Notes: generated by a model from the letters alone, not told the origin. 64,000 nucleotides of DNA from Limnanthes douglasii subsp. nivea (GCA_036936605.1 JAUPFV010000002.1:321734893-321798892), one strand, 5' to 3'; positions 11,157-24,199 are shown, numbered from the stretch's first letter. A program made the numbers and translations.

Positions 11157-13450
11157 GTGACTCTCAGAATTTAATAGAGACACAAAAAACGTTTTTTTAA
11201 TCAACTTGTACTTTAACACGTTTGGTGGACTGATTTTAGGAACCGTATACTCATATTATATTCAAAACTAATAAATAAACCTAATAATCAAATCAAATCT
11301 AAAGAAAAAAAGAAACGCAAACTCATAAAAACCTAAATTTTTTCAATTATAATACTAAAATTACCTTTTGGTGGACAAACTCAGTACTCAAATTACTTTT
11401 ATGTTAGATTATATATTCGAGAATGGTTGTGAGATTAAGGTAGGTAATGTCTCTTTTGTTGGTTGTGAAAGATTTCGGTTGAGTGTTTTGGTGGGTATAA
11501 TGTGGTCTTAAGGTGAAGTTTTTTTCTTGTAAATGCTAGATTTTATGGTTGTGACATTTGGGGTTTCAGTTGTATAAATTAATTTTGTTGGATAATCTTT
11601 AGAGATTTATGTTCATTTGATGGATTAATATTTGCGACATATAATTGTAGTAAATTAGTAACTATTTACTTTCGGATTAACTAAAATAACAATAATAAAA
11701 TCTAATCGTTACAACTCCTACTTAGTTGTTATCACGTGGTACTTTCTTTTGCAACTAAGTGTTATATAATTTCTATTACGTGGTGTAATAAATTTATTTT
11801 ATAGCTAAATGTTATATCGTTACAACTTTATGGTAATTTGCAACCCATATTTGATGTAATGGATTAAAAAAATTGCCATGTCTTAAATTAGTTATAAATT
11901 GGTCGCTAATGGAAACCGACTTTCAACCAAAGTTACGCGTTGGTTGTTAAACTATATTTCTCCAATAGTTTTTGAACATGGAAAGCAATCATATTGTAAT
12001 TTACCACACAAGAAAGTATAATCTATTAAATTTGCGACCATGGTTTGTTGTGAAAAAAACTTCATAAACCATTAGAGATTATGATTGAAAATACTAATGT
12101 CATCCTAAATCAATTGTATCTCTATGTATTTGATATTTATTTAGGCATAACCATCTAGTCCAATTTAGTGATTCAACCGAACATTTAAAATTTGTATTAT
12201 AAGCAAAATATGAATCTTGTCAACGACTTCCATTACATGGAGGATACAAATATTTTTAATTTGTGCAATTAAAGCTTCTACAAGAATATAGACAAACATA
12301 ATCCTATCTTTTATCTATAAAACATATACAATCCAAACACGCACATGATGGATTTTCTTTAATTTTATGTCCTGTTCAAATTTGATGGAGTATTGAAGAT
12401 ACAATCAAACTACTATTTTTTATATTATCTCTTCGGGATCAATCTAAATATTTGTTGATTTCACTACAACCTATAGTAATTAACATTTGCGATGAATTAG
12501 TCTAATTTTTTACATGAAATTTTTTCCATCAATAGCTATATTAGAAAGATACATCCTCAATTATCTTTCTTACAACAATGAATCACTTGATGGGATATGG
12601 TATAGATTCAATTAGTTGTTATGAAGTTGTCTTTCTTATGAACTACAAATTTGGATGCAAATTAAACTCTTAATAATACTTGAATCTCTAACTACCGGTT
12701 TATAGTACGGGAAGCTTTTAGAGGTTTGATAAACAATGAGATATCTGAAAATGCCTAAAACTTATTGAAGTCATGTTAAACAAAAAATACTCTTTAGTTA
12801 AAACCCAAAATAAAAAATTTCAAAATGAATTTTTAAGACACAAAAACAAATTGGGGAATTAAAGTTGGAAAAATGCACTGGATAAATTCATTGAGATTAC
12901 TAAATGGTGGCTTAAGAAATCCAAAATTTAGGCAATGAAGTTTCAGTATGTTACTCAAATTCATAGTACATTAATCCAATATCTAGAAGTTCAAGTTGAC
13001 TAGAGCTATAGTATGTTATTGTCGTGATCTCATCAATTTAAACAACTTTAGTGACAATTGTAATCATATCACTTTTACAAGTGTTATCGGACTACTGAAA
13101 TCTCAAGTAATAAGTAGGTTGAGGATAATAGTGAAACATGAAAAAAAATATTGATATCATAATTTTAGCACACATACGAACTGATTTTGAAATTACTTTT
13201 CTGTTGGGCCATTCACTTATTAACACGTTTTTTCGATAAAAATATATTAAACAAATACATTAGCGAACACACGTGAAATCGATTGTTCCGAATTTGTTAT
13301 TATTTTCACGAAAACACGAACATGAGTGTTTTTAAACACAATAATCAATTATTTAAACAAGATAGTTAAACATAGTATAACGTGTAACTTTTAATTTAGG
13401 GATGATTGTCGATAAATAATATTCATCGTTCATAATTGGGAAACAAATAA
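11157..13450. repeat. Duplicated backbone block A, copy 2
   Basis: It repeats 2320-5200 in diverged form with small indels. The junction with the preceding W module is sharp at about 11155. No gene is visible. Confidence 0.75.
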
Positions 13451-14790
13451 TATGTCACACCAATACTTCGATGAAAATTAAAAATATAAATATCATGTAA
13501 TGAACATTACTTTTCCTTAAAAATATTTACCACCATATAAGTCCGGCAATAATCACAAACCGAAGATGCAAATTTTGGATGATTAAAAAAAGTCAGAGAT
13601 GTTCCCATGAAATATTCATCCCTCACCTAAAGGAGGCTAGTTCAAGAATTTTAAAAACAAGTCAAAGCAAAGAAACATATTAACACTTTCAACGTCTAAA
13701 GTTCCATAAATGAAATACATTGGTAGAGTTTTCGCTTCATTATTCACCAAGTTCTTGTGGACTTACTGCAGGTCTTTAGAAGAAGTTCAGACCAAAACAT
13801 CGGTAACTACTTGAACCTTTCGAAACAATATAAACATTTTGGATCATGTGTAGTATTTACTTTATCATTCATCAAAGACTAAGGAATACTTAACTAAAGC
13901 CAATAAATAATTGAAGCATTTCGAATCTAGTAGTAAAAAAAATAAGGGAGTAAATAGTGAATATATAAGACCCTAGAAACATACATAATGTTAGTTTTAA
14001 TCTTTGCTTTCATGAAAATAAAAGTTTTAATCCTCAAGGGAGGTTTTTTCATGCAAAAGTTTTTAATGAATCATGAACACTTTAGTACTAACCAAATTAG
14101 AGACATCTATGGTAATAGTAACAGTTTGTCTAAGGTAAATTAGAATAAATAGGTCTTAAGACTCTTAATATTCTAACCAAAATGGTTGGCATGAACGTTT
14201 CAATATGAAAAAATATATAAGATAAAATAGCTTTGGATGTGAAGACAAATCTTTTCCAAATAGCAAGTCCAAACGTATAATCTTCGACCTTCCTTGATAC
14301 TCGCGCAAGGATTAACAAAGCTACTGATAAGGCTATAAATAGTATGATCCGTCAACATTCGTTCATTATTCATTTCAGTACTAAAAAGTCCATAAGATTT
14401 TTTTATGTTGTAAAAAAACATTAAATATATAAAAAATAAAGTTACAAGATAGTAGAGCAAATCGTAAAGCATCTAAATACAATCGAAATACATTCAGACA
14501 TTTAAATATAACAGGAAACACACATCGGATCAATCTAAATCGAACTGTTAAAAGAAGATCCAACGCCATATCTAAGTATATCGTGAGATTAAAGTATTAC
14601 CCGTAACTCACAACTTAATAATACACGAAGACTTCATCGATATAGAAAACATAGACAAAAAAGGAGTGCAAATCTAGCAGAATAGAAGATAACTACAAAA
14701 GGAGCTCGAGAAAACAGCTACAAAAACACAGTAGACTCCACTTCTGCATAAAGGATTCACGGTAAACCGAATGGACTGTAAAGAAGAAAA
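13451..14790. other. Non-coding stretch between block A copies
   Basis: It is AT-rich with only short, unsupported ORFs. The part 14221-14420 resembles positions 1-200 of the window. No MADS-like sequence is left here. Confidence 0.5.
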
Positions 14791-15138
14791 GACACACAAA
14801 CTCATAAAAATTTACTATTCGAATAAACTCTAATACTCAAATTACCTTTTGGTGGAGAGATCCAATACTCGACTGCTTTTATGTGAGATTAGTTATTTGA
14901 TAGTGGTTTTGAGATTTTGGATAGGAAATGTCTCTTTTGTTGGTTGTGACATTATTTAGGTTGAGTGTTTTGGTGGGTATAATGTGGTAAGGTGGAGTGT
15001 TATTGGTGAAATACCAGATTTTATGGTTGTGACATTTGGGGTTTCGGAGGTATAAAATAATTTTGTTGGATAATATTTAGATATTTATGTTTTATAACTA
15101 AATGGTTGTGATGGATTAATATTTGCGACATATAATTG
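14791..15138. repeat. Duplicated block A, copy 3, left part
   Basis: It follows the second copy (11310-11655) closely up to the word gcgacatataattg and then stops abruptly, where gypsy-related sequence begins. The block resumes at 22577 but at a point matching 12400, so roughly 745 bp of the block is missing at this insertion. Confidence 0.75.
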
Positions 15139-16047
15139 CTCCTACTGTTTACCATCGTCCCACAAGCTTCGACCCAGATATGTTCATTGATTTTGAAAAC
15201 ACAAAAGAACTTGCTGGCGAAGAAGATCCTACCCTTCAAGTCATTCAGAATCACATGCTTGATTTTGCAAGGCCTACTCTAGAGAAAGAAATTCCAAGAT
15301 CACCTCGCACCTTCAAACCTATGACATCTTTGGATATGATTGATAAACCGAGTACCTCTGAATACCGCAACCCCCCTCCAAATCCTGCAATAGCTATCGT
15401 TCTTTAACCATTTTCCGGTCTTGATGCTGCTGCAAAAGCTCTTGCTTCTCAAATTGAAGCCTCTCAAGACCATCTCAAGCAACTGGCTAAGGATCTGGTT
15501 TACTATAAGGAAGCTTATGAGGCTGAAAAGAAATTCAGAGATACCTTGCATAACAAAATATCATAGCAGTTTTATGCTTATGCGACTAGATCTGAGCTGA
15601 TAAAATGCGCTCTTTGTATCAAGGTTCATCTTCGGATCCAGTATATTGTCGACACAGAACTGCTGACAAGGTCTCACGAAGAAAAAATAAAGAAACTCAA
15701 AACCAAACACGTCGCTGAAGTAAAAAATTCTCTCTTCCGCTCTTCAAAATTATCTAACTTTTTCTGAAGCAAAAAATAAAGAGTTGTCCGATGAGATAGA
15801 GAAATTGAAGAAGAATTTTGAAGCAGAAAAAACTGCTGTTGTAACCACTGCCAAAGCTGAACTCTTAAAGAATATGCGGATAGCTATTCAGGTCGGAAAA
15901 GAAGATGCAATTATCCTTCTCCTTCGAGAACTTCATGCTGCCTATCCAAAAATTAACCTCACAAATTTTTGGAACGACATTCCCAAAGAAAAACGCCCAA
16001 GTGAGGCATTCGACCCCGTTCTCACCTCATCATCTTCAGAAGAATAA
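15139..16047 (+). pseudogene. Antisense additional ORF of gypsy-1 (coiled-coil protein)
   Basis: The frame runs opposite to gag-pol and can be followed over about 300 codons with in-frame stops near 15405 and 15564 and a frameshift near 15740. The first part (through KPMTSLDMIDKP) is rich in P, S and charged residues. The second part (ASQIEASQDHLKQLAKDL, then ELSDEIEKLKKNFEAEKTA) has strong heptad character. The end is acidic and serine-rich (SSSSEE). Some Tat-lineage elements carry additional ORFs in sense or antisense orientation near the 3' LTR, and I infer that this is such an ORF. Its N-terminus is cut off at the junction with the backbone. The role of these proteins is not known to me. 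Confidence 0.6.
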
Positions 16048-16450
16048 TCATCAGAAGAAGAAGAATCTTCTGATTAATTTCTCTTTTAATTTAATCTTCT
16101 TCTTTTTTTATGCTTGTCAAATCAGAATACCTCTTTTTGTATTGTAACAACTCAATCTGAATGACAAAGTGTTCCTCTTTTTTATATCGTTGTTCCTTAC
16201 ACTATTCGATGCTAAATACTAGATAACTGCAAAATTTTAATAAAAATAATAAGTACTCTCTTTTTCGAAAATATATGAATGTATTATTAAGCTTGATTAG
16301 CTCATCAAAATTCACACTTCGGAAAAACATTCACCTCGAAATTCCAAATATGAAATTGTTATATAACATGGTTATTTCTTCGAAAAGTGTTATAAACAAT
16401 TCAGAATATAGTTCCTTTAACTAATCTCAAAGGTGATCAATATTTGATGA
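16048..16450. other. 3' non-coding region of gypsy-1
   Basis: This AT-rich region separates the antisense ORF from the end of the integrase frame. No tandem repeats like those in the second Tat element (55574-55875) are visible. Confidence 0.5.
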
Positions 16451-16454
16451 TTTG

Positions 16455-17538
16455 TTAAAATAGTATCCAAATAAACGTAAAATAACCATTGGGAAAAGCG
16501 AACTTTGTTGATAAAGTTGAATATGTACAAGTACATGACGCCTGATTAAAACCTTCCTGGGCCAATAGTGTAGGAACGAGTGCGCCATTAAAAACAAACA
16601 TTCCAAAGTATAAACATATGCCTATTACCAATAAAGCTTCAAATGTTGAATATTCCATGGGTGTTGTAGCATCGAATCATATGTACTTCTCATGAGAGTT
16701 TGATAATGTATGGTATTCAAATAAGCTCGAAGCCTTTTCTCCTCGATCAGCCCTTCAAATTTCATCATTAAATCTTTTAGAATATTGAGATATTCTAAAA
16801 GATGACATCTTAGATTCAATAGGGCTAACCGCATCCATACCATATGCCAAAGCAAAAGGAGTTTCTTTCGTAGCCTCCCTTAGAGTTGTTCGATAATCTT
16901 AAAGCACCTCTTGCAAATAATTTGGCCATTTTCCTCCTGCCCCCGATAGATTCTTCTTCAATCCATCTATGATTGTTCTATTTGTCACTTCCACTTGTCC
17001 ATTAGCTTGAGGATGAAAGGGCGTCGAAAAACATTGCTTAATCCCTTTGGAAATACAGAATGCAGCCATTTCCCAATTGCTAAATTGAGGGCCATTATCT
17101 GTTGTAATTCTCCAAGGAACCCCAAAACGACAACAGATATTATTCAGAATGAATTTGATAACATCATTTGCCTTTGTACCTGATAGTGGCTCTGCTTCTG
17201 CCCGTTTCGTAAAATAATCCACAGCCACAATTATCATTTGCCTTCCCAGTGGCCATAGGCAATTGTCCCACCAGATCAAGTCCCCATCTATCAAACGGTA
17301 TCGCCTTAGAAATAGACATAAGTGACACTGATGGTCTGTGAATAGCATTAGCAAATCTTTGACAAGTATCACAACCTCGGACTAAAGTTTTAGCATCGTT
17401 CATGATTGTAGGCCAGTAAAATCCTGCAAGTAAAACTCTTCGAGATAAAGCTTTAAACCCACAATGAGCTGACCCTTTTCCATCATGCAACTCTGATAAT
17501 ACTTCTTGTGATTCTTGCTTGCCTAAGCATCGTAGCAA
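16455..17538 (-). pseudogene. Integrase of gypsy-1
   Basis: The domain would insert the cDNA into chromosomes. The zinc-binding part is readable at 17538-17330 (ELHDGKGSAHCGFKAL, then CDTCQRF). The catalytic core follows: GLDLVG with the first aspartate, TDNGPQF with the second and GQVEVTNR with the glutamate, all present. A frameshift near 17250 separates the first from the other two. The C-terminal part (16898-16620) contains the usual AYGMDAV-like word in another frame, so further frameshifts exist. The catalytic residues are thus kept but the frame is broken. Confidence 0.85.
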
Positions 17539-17625
17539 TGGTCTGCTTAATGCCTTTTATATAAAATGCCATCCAAAACTATATATCCAAAGGCTTTACC
17601 CCTTAACTTTTTAGCCAATTGAGAA

Positions 17626-18220
17626 TCATCTGGCAGTATTCCTTAGGTAAAAAATTAAAAATATTTGATCGCCAGTCAAAGGATTCTCCTGTAGCAAAAT
17701 CCAAGGATATTCTTCCTTATAAGCAACATTTTCTAAAGAATCAGCCACCATGTTTCTTCCTCGCCCGATATATTCCACAACCACATTGTCAAACAGAAGC
17801 ATTAAATTTCGAAGCTCCCAAAGATATAAAATCAAACGATCCTTCCTTGCTTCGGAAAGCCCAGACAATTGGTTTGCCAATAATTGAGAATCCGTTTCCA
17901 AACGTACCGAAGTCGCTCCACAAATCTTTGCTAATCTCAAACCTACTAAAGCAGCTTCGTATACAGCTTCATTGTTTGAAGTATGAAAACCAAATTTAAT
18001 TGATTGGACCATTGCTTCCCCGTCGGAGCTATCAATTGAACTCCAGTACTGTACCCTGAAATACTGGACCCTCCATCTGTTCGAATAATCCACCTCGAAT
18101 TAGTAGGAGACATGTTTGAGCTTTCCTCCTCATCTGATCTATATGAATGGAACTCAAAAAAAAAAATTAGCCAATGCCCATGTCTTGATTGTTGTTCGAG
18201 GCATAAATAAAATATCATAG
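17626..18220 (-). pseudogene. Archaeal-type RNase H domain of gypsy-1
   Basis: This second RNase H lies between the standard RNase H and the integrase, the hallmark of Tat-lineage gypsy elements. The start WIIRTDGGSS (near 18090) contains the first catalytic aspartate. NNEAVYEAALVGLRLAKI follows with the catalytic glutamate, and LETDSQLLANQLSG with the next aspartate. The last word, ADSLENVA, normally reads ADxLA. A frameshift near 18010 splits the domain in two frames. Confidence 0.85.
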
Positions 18221-18669
18221 TCTCCCAACTCCATTGACCATTTAGTCATCCTCTGTGAAATATCTGTTCATTGCAATACATTTTTTAAAGGGAATGAAGT
18301 GCGGACTTCTATAGTATGAGCATGAAAATATGGACGCATCTTCGTATGAGCAATCACCAATGCTAAAGCCAGCTTCTCCAACTTCATATATCTTTTTTCT
18401 GCTTCCACCAGACTTTTAGTAACGTATTAAACCGGCTTCGGAATACCTGAATCTTCACTAATTAGCACTACACTAAGTTCAAAATCCTATACGGAAATGT
18501 ACAAGAATAGTTTCTTCCCATTTCGAGGCTTTGATAATATTTCTGGTGATGACAATAAAGTTTTAATGCTTGTGAACGATGCTTCGCATTCCGACGTCCA
18601 TTCCAACCTGTTAGGTCCTCACAATAGTTGAAAGAAAGAAAAGCATTTATCAAAAAATCGTGAAATAAA
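18190..18669 (-). pseudogene. RNase H domain of gypsy-1
   Basis: Pieces of the standard gypsy RNase H are readable across all three minus-strand frames; by comparison with 57403-57684, where the same domain is open, the order of motifs is right. Several stops and frameshifts prevent a continuous frame. Confidence 0.65.
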
Positions 18670-19400
18670 TCAATTAAGTGTTGTTAACCTTCCTGTCAAT
18701 ACTTGCACTTTTTTAACTAATTCAGGTGAATTCATTGTTATCAAAGCCTTTAATTGTTCTGGGTCGGCTTCTATTCCTTTTTCACAAATAATAAAACCCA
18801 AAAACTTCCCCGATCGAACTCCGGAGGTACATTTCTCTGGATTTAGCTTCAAACTAATTGCCCTTAGATTCAAAAAAGCTTATTCTAGATCATCAAGATG
18901 AACTTCATCCCTTGAACTTTTTACTACCATATCGTCTATATATACCTCCATATTTCTTCTAATCTACATAGCAAAACTTTTATTCATTAATCTCTGATAA
19001 GTGGCTACAACATTCTTCAATCCAAAGGGCATCAACCTATAACAATGAAGGTCTCTATCAGTTCTAAAAGTCGTGCATTCTTGATCCTTCGGATCTATCT
19101 GGATCTGATTATACCCTGCGAAAACATCCATAAAAGTCAAACTTTTATTGCCTGAAGTAGAATCAATCAACTGGTCAATTCGAAGAACTCGAAACGGATC
19201 ATTGGGACAAGCTCTATTCAAGTCTGTAAAATCCACACATATCCTCCATTTCCCATTCTTCTTTTTAACCACTACCGGAAATGCAATCCACAAATGATAT
19301 TGAGATTCCCTTATGTGTCCGCCTTTAGACAATCGATCCACTTCTTCAACAATTGCTTCCGCTTTCTCCAATGAAAATGCTCTTCTTTTTTAAACCATTG
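18670..19400 (-). pseudogene. Reverse transcriptase of gypsy-1
   Basis: The RT domain is largely readable. The N-terminal part (19371-18964) includes WRICVDFTDLN, FMDVFAGYNQIQ and RLMPFGLKN. The catalytic box YIDDMVVKS (near 18925) keeps both aspartates. The thumb side follows at 18873-18670 (LNPEKCTSGVRSGKFLGF, then ADPEQLKAL). One stop lies between the two open parts, directly upstream of the catalytic box. Downstream the frame enters RNase H. Confidence 0.9.
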
Positions 19401-19685
19401 GCTTAACCTTCGGATCTATGGCCAAGCTATGTCGAATTACTTCGATAGGTACTTCTGTTACATCTTCTGTCTTCCAAGCAAAGACATCCAAATTTTGAGA
19501 CAAAAAATAAAGTTGTTGTTGATGTAGATTAGGGGTCAATAAAGTTCTAATCTAAAGCACTTTTCCTTCTGAAAAAGTAAACTCCTTTATTTCTTCACTC
19601 ACTGTTAAAGACCCTAGAGTTTCACTCGGATCATCAACCATTTCTTCTAACTCTGAGGGAATCCATTTTAACTGCTATTCTCGCA

Positions 19686-20244
19686 TCAAATCTCCACTAC
19701 TGGATCCTCGGACCGTAACCGTAGTGGCATAGCATTTTTAGCAACCTTTTGATCGCCCCGAACTACTCCAACTTTGTCTCCAACCACGTACTTAAAACAC
19801 TGATGGATTGTTGATACCACCCCATACATTCTTAAAAGCCATAACCTTCCAAAAATAGCATTATAACTTGTGGGACTGTCTAGCACCACAAAAAGCACTT
19901 GAACCTTCTTCTTGAATGGTCTTTTCCCCAAACTAACTTCTCCTTCGAATTCCCCAACAACACGAATTGTTACACCTGTGAATCCAATAATTGTATGATC
20001 TGATTGAGTAATCCGAGGAGGGTTTGTCATCCTATCATAGGTGGACTTAAAAAGAACATTGGCAGAACTGCCAGTTAATCAACACACGTCGAATTTTGAC
20101 GCCATCCACCTCAGCTCCAATTATCACTGCATCGTCATGTGGGCCTACAGTTCCTCTCAAATCATCTTTATCAAACAGAATGAAAATAATGTTTTTCTTC
20201 CAATACAAATGCGTTGATATTCTCCCTTCAATTTGAGTTGTCAA
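19686..20244 (-). pseudogene. Aspartic protease region of gypsy-1
   Basis: The upstream piece (20244-20047) includes VIIGAEVDGVKIRRVL, which normally leads into a D-T-G-S-S active site. Here the frame slips just at this point, so the active-site word is split between two frames (TGSSANVLF is readable in the neighbouring one). The second piece (20030-19686) reads NPPRITQSDHTIIGFTG and SPTSYNAIFGR, typical of gypsy retropepsins. The homologous part of the second Tat element lies at 63634-63996. Confidence 0.8.
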
Positions 20245-20289
20245 GTTGACAACATGCCTTTTCCTTGAGCTATCTGAATTTCAAGTCAT

Positions 20290-22134
20290 TGAATCGCCCC
20301 CAAAAATTGGTAACGATTTGAAAAACTTCCACACAATTCTTGAACACGTCCCTTTTCTATAGAAACAACCTCAACAGGCTCATCCACTGCCATCAGAAGC
20401 GACATGTTCAGATCCTTCTCAACATATTCATTAAAAGCATCGAACGACTCAAACTATGAATCCAAAATCATCAAATTCTCAGCTGGTTGCGCAGCCTTCG
20501 AAGTTTATGCACCGTTATTCTTCGATGCACTTACATGTGACTTCACATAAGTCAAGAGCTTCCCATTCTCAATCAAATATTGGATTTTTTTTCCAAAGCA
20601 ATAAAATAATTTGTATAATGCCCAATGTCATCATGATACCTACAAAATTTATTATTCCTTTCTTCTCTCGGTCTGCCGATAAAATCTCGTTTCCTAAAGT
20701 TCACAGAATTCTTAGTTTTATCCCAAATAACTGAAACACTCTCTGTTAAATCAGCATAGTACTCTAGCCTAACCCAAGTATTCAGTCTAGGTCTGTTGTA
20801 ATTGTTGGATGGAGTGTGGTTCGAATATCCCCCACTCCGAGGAGGCAAATTGCTTTTCTTCTACCTCGACTGCTGATTATTCTTATTTCCATTGTTATTT
20901 CCATTCGAGGGTTGCCCCTAATTATTGGCTGCATGTCCCGATTTCTTGAAGTATTAACTGGAGCCTCTCGGACTCTGCTAGATTCTTCAACCTTAATTTG
21001 GTCCTCGACTTGAGCCATCAATGCTCCAAAAGTCAAAGCCCTTCTATTTGGCGTCTCATTAACCAGATCCCCTGGCAACAAACCCTGACGAAAAACGGCC
21101 ATTGCCATATTCTCTTCACAATTATCTAAACTTGCTTTGGTTGACATAAACTTCTTAGTATAATCCTTCAATTTTTCTCTTGGTTCTTGCTTGCACTAGA
21201 TATTGTATCACCATTAGCTCTCATTTCCTTGCTTCTAACGAATTGCCTTCGGAAAGCAGTATAAAAATGCATGGAATTTGGAATGGATCCTCTCGCAATC
21301 ATGTTGTACCACTTGAGATTTTTTTCTTTAAAAGTTTGAGAGAAAGCACGATACACAAGCCGATCATCGTTCTCAAAATTCATCCTATAATTTTTGAGTT
21401 TTTCGATGTGATCATCGGGATCTTGCATCCCATCGAACTTTTCAACCTTCGAAATATCAAAACGCTTCGGAAGCGTCATATAGCGAATGTCATATGTTAA
21501 TGGAGAGTTCCTTCAATCAACACCTTGAACAAATTGATCATCGGTCTCCATTGTAACATACAAATTCCTGTCGGTGTCAGCATATTGATTCGAATGATTT
21601 CCTTCATGCCAAGTTGATCGAGGAGCATTCTTACACTTGCTCTCCTTTTTATATCTCCTTCAGTAATCTCTTTCTGATTCTCCCTTCGAAGAACCTCTAT
21701 GCCTCTTAAATCCTGAAGCTGAGCTTTTTACCTCCTCATCACTGGAAGTTATCAACTTTTGCTTATCTTTCTTATCATTTCGAGATGAATATCTCTCTTT
21801 AGGAGACACAAAACGTGTTTTTGTATGCTCAGACTTAGCATGTCTATCATCGATAGATCGATCTAACTGACCTTCAACATCGGTCTTTTCCAACTCTTGC
21901 CTAACCTCAGATCTGATCCTAGCATTAGAGTATTTCTTGTTCTCTTCGCTTATATTTTTCATTCAACGTATTAATTTTATCAAGAAGTTGATTCATTCTT
22001 GTCTCAACATCGGATCAAACTTGGACCGGAGACGATCCATCAGTTCTATTCCCATCAGTCCCATTTTTTTGAAAATCATCTCTCACTGTTTCTAAAGCCG
22101 ATTGAAGCGTAGGATTATTATTTTTCGGATTCAT
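20290..22134 (-). pseudogene. gag of gypsy-1
   Basis: The likely start is an ATG at 22134-22132, 60 bases after the primer-binding site (MNPKNNNPTLQSALETV). A stop follows after about 38 codons. A lysine/serine-rich segment lies at 21962-21660. The central gag (21479-20782) contains FDGMQDPDDHIEKLKNYR and FRQGLLPGDL, characteristic of plant Tat-type gag. A zinc-finger-like word (KFCRYHDDIGHYTNY) lies near 20640. The frame is broken in at least four places. Confidence 0.85.
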
Positions 22135-22193
22135 CTTATGAATTTGAGTCAAATAATATCACCAAATGAATAAGCTACTGATTTTTTTGTTCA

Positions 22194-22211
22194 GTCCCAG
22201 GAGAGTCGCCA
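22194..22211 (-). other. Primer-binding site of gypsy-1
   Basis: On the minus strand this reads TGGCGACTCTCCTGGGAC, starting three bases inside the LTR end at 22215. The form resembles the TGGCGACTC...GGGA primer-binding sites of Tat/Ogre-type gypsy elements, often assigned to tRNA-Arg; the tRNA identity here is from memory. Confidence 0.65.
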
Positions 22212-22214
22212 ATT

Positions 22215-22576
22215 TGATAAGGTTTTGATTTGCTTAGGTAAATTGCTAGAGAGAAATCTTAGAGAGAGAAAATGATTTAGAATTTTTATAGAGAAAACAC
22301 AAGTACAAAATGAGTTTCAATTAAAAAGTGTTCAACCTTTGTATTAGATCTGTCTGGTCCTTTATATAGAGGAGCCAAGACTTAGTTGAATAACTGAATC
22401 TGTTACAAAAACGGGTTAATTGCTATTTAGTCCTTACAAATTATGTAAAGTCACAATAACTTTCTAAAACTTACATCATTCATAAATTAAAGAGAAAACT
22501 TACACTAATTACAATCAAGCCCTTAAATTTACATTGTTTATAAATTAAATCCTAAAAACTCATTTCCATATCAACA
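22215..22576 (-). repeat. 5' LTR of gypsy-1
   Basis: On the minus strand the LTR runs from TGTTGATATGG to AACCTTATCA, so it starts TG and ends CA. It lies next to the primer-binding site on one side and next to block A (atcaaactgc at 22577) on the other. No second copy is present, so its limits rest on the TG/CA ends, the PBS and the backbone comparison. Confidence 0.75.
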
Positions 22577-24199
22577 ATCAAACTGCTATTTTTTTTATTA
22601 TCTCTTTGAGGTAAATCTAAAGGTTGGTTGATTTCACTACAACCTAGAGTAATCAAAATTTGCGATGAATAGTTCTATTTTTTACATGAAATGTTTTCCA
22701 TAAATAACTAGATTACAAAGATACATCCTCAATTTATGGGATATGGTAAAGATTCAATGAGTTCTTATAAAGTTGTTTTTCTTATGAACTACCGCTTTGG
22801 ATATAAATTGAATTTTTACTAATGGTTTAATCTCTAAGTACATGTTTATAATAAATGAAGCCGTCATATTTTTTATAAACAATAAGATATCGAAAGATGC
22901 GTATAAACTTATTGAATTTATGTCAAACAAGAATTACTCAATAGTTGCAGAACCAAATAATATTTTTTCAAAATGAATTTTTACAACACCAAAACAAATG
23001 GAGGAAACAAAGTTGGAAAGATCCACTGGATAAATTTCTCAAAGGTTGCTTGAGCAATCCGAAACTAATGCCTTAAATTTTTGGTATTTTACTGAAATTC
23101 ATACTATATTAATGGAGTATCTTGAAGTGCAAGTTGACTACAACCATACTATGTTGTTGCAGAGATCTCATTAAGATTTGTCTAACGAATTTAAGAAACT
23201 TCAGCAACGGATGTAATCATATTACTTTTACAAGTGTTATCAAACTATTAGGATAATATTGAAGAAAAATATAAATATCATAATTTTAATTTTAGCACAC
23301 ATAAAAACTAAATTTCAAATCATTTTATCTCCAACCATTCACCTAAAAATATTATAACAATATTATGATCTCAAATATTATAAAATTGCATTCTAGAATC
23401 TTAAAAATTTAGTTTAGATCTAGTAAATTGTTACTTAATTAGAAAACCAATAACTACATTTTAGATTTTTATGTGATTATACGGTAATCATATTTTTCTT
23501 TTAATGATTAAAATTTTGAAAATAATATATTGTAAATACAATCGTTTGCATCAAAATTATTATTTTAAAATAATAGATTCTTCTTAGATAATAGTTGTCA
23601 TATAATAAAAATAAGCATGGAATTGTTTTCATAATTTTTTGTTCATTAAGGAAGGCCTCGTAAGTAGTATCTAATCAATATAGAAATTTAAGTAAAAATG
23701 TAATAAACTTTTGCGTTTTTCGTTTTTAGCTTAATTCATTTTAATTATTAAAATGTTAGGGCTATTTTAACACATAATGCAGTAACTTTCTGGAATGGAA
23801 AATAGAACGGAAAATATTGATTCTATATTTTCTAAACAAATTAGATAGAAAGTTAAAGAAAACTAAATATTGTATAAGTCACCAAATTTATTTTACATTA
23901 TTCTGTTTTATTATAAATTTATATACTATATGGGGTGCTTCATTATCTAATTTTCCCTTCCAAATTGTTTGAGAGTCATTGCTTTTCATATGGAGATATA
24001 AAAATGATTAAAAGAAATTAAATCACTTTGTTTATTAAATAAATATTTAAAAGTATTTTAATAAAATAATCTCATGTCTAGTTAAATAAATAAATAAAAT
24101 ATTGATTATATATTAATAATATTTTATTTTAATAATAACTCATATGATTTGTAGTTGTTTAAATATTCATTAAATAACTTAATGATTGGACAATTTCAT
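22577..24199. repeat. Blocks A and B, copy 3, right part
   Basis: This continues block A from a point equal to about 12400 in copy 2, then passes into block-B-like sequence (23540-24140 resembles 6050-6300 and 44390-44940). No copia remnant is present here, so this copy preserves the empty copia site at about 24145. No gene is visible. Confidence 0.65.

Larger units (their letters stand above)
15139..22576 (-). mobile_element. Ty3/gypsy retrotransposon, Tat type (gypsy-1), one LTR lost
   Basis: Reading on the minus strand the order is 5' LTR (22215-22576), primer-binding site, gag, protease, RT, RNase H, a second archaeal-type RNase H, integrase, then a 3' region with an ORF on the opposite strand (15139-16047). 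The second RNase H and the antisense ORF are typical of Tat/Retand-like elements. No 3' LTR is present at the left edge, where the element ends inside the antisense ORF, next to backbone sequence. Coding parts have many stops and frameshifts. Confidence 0.85.
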
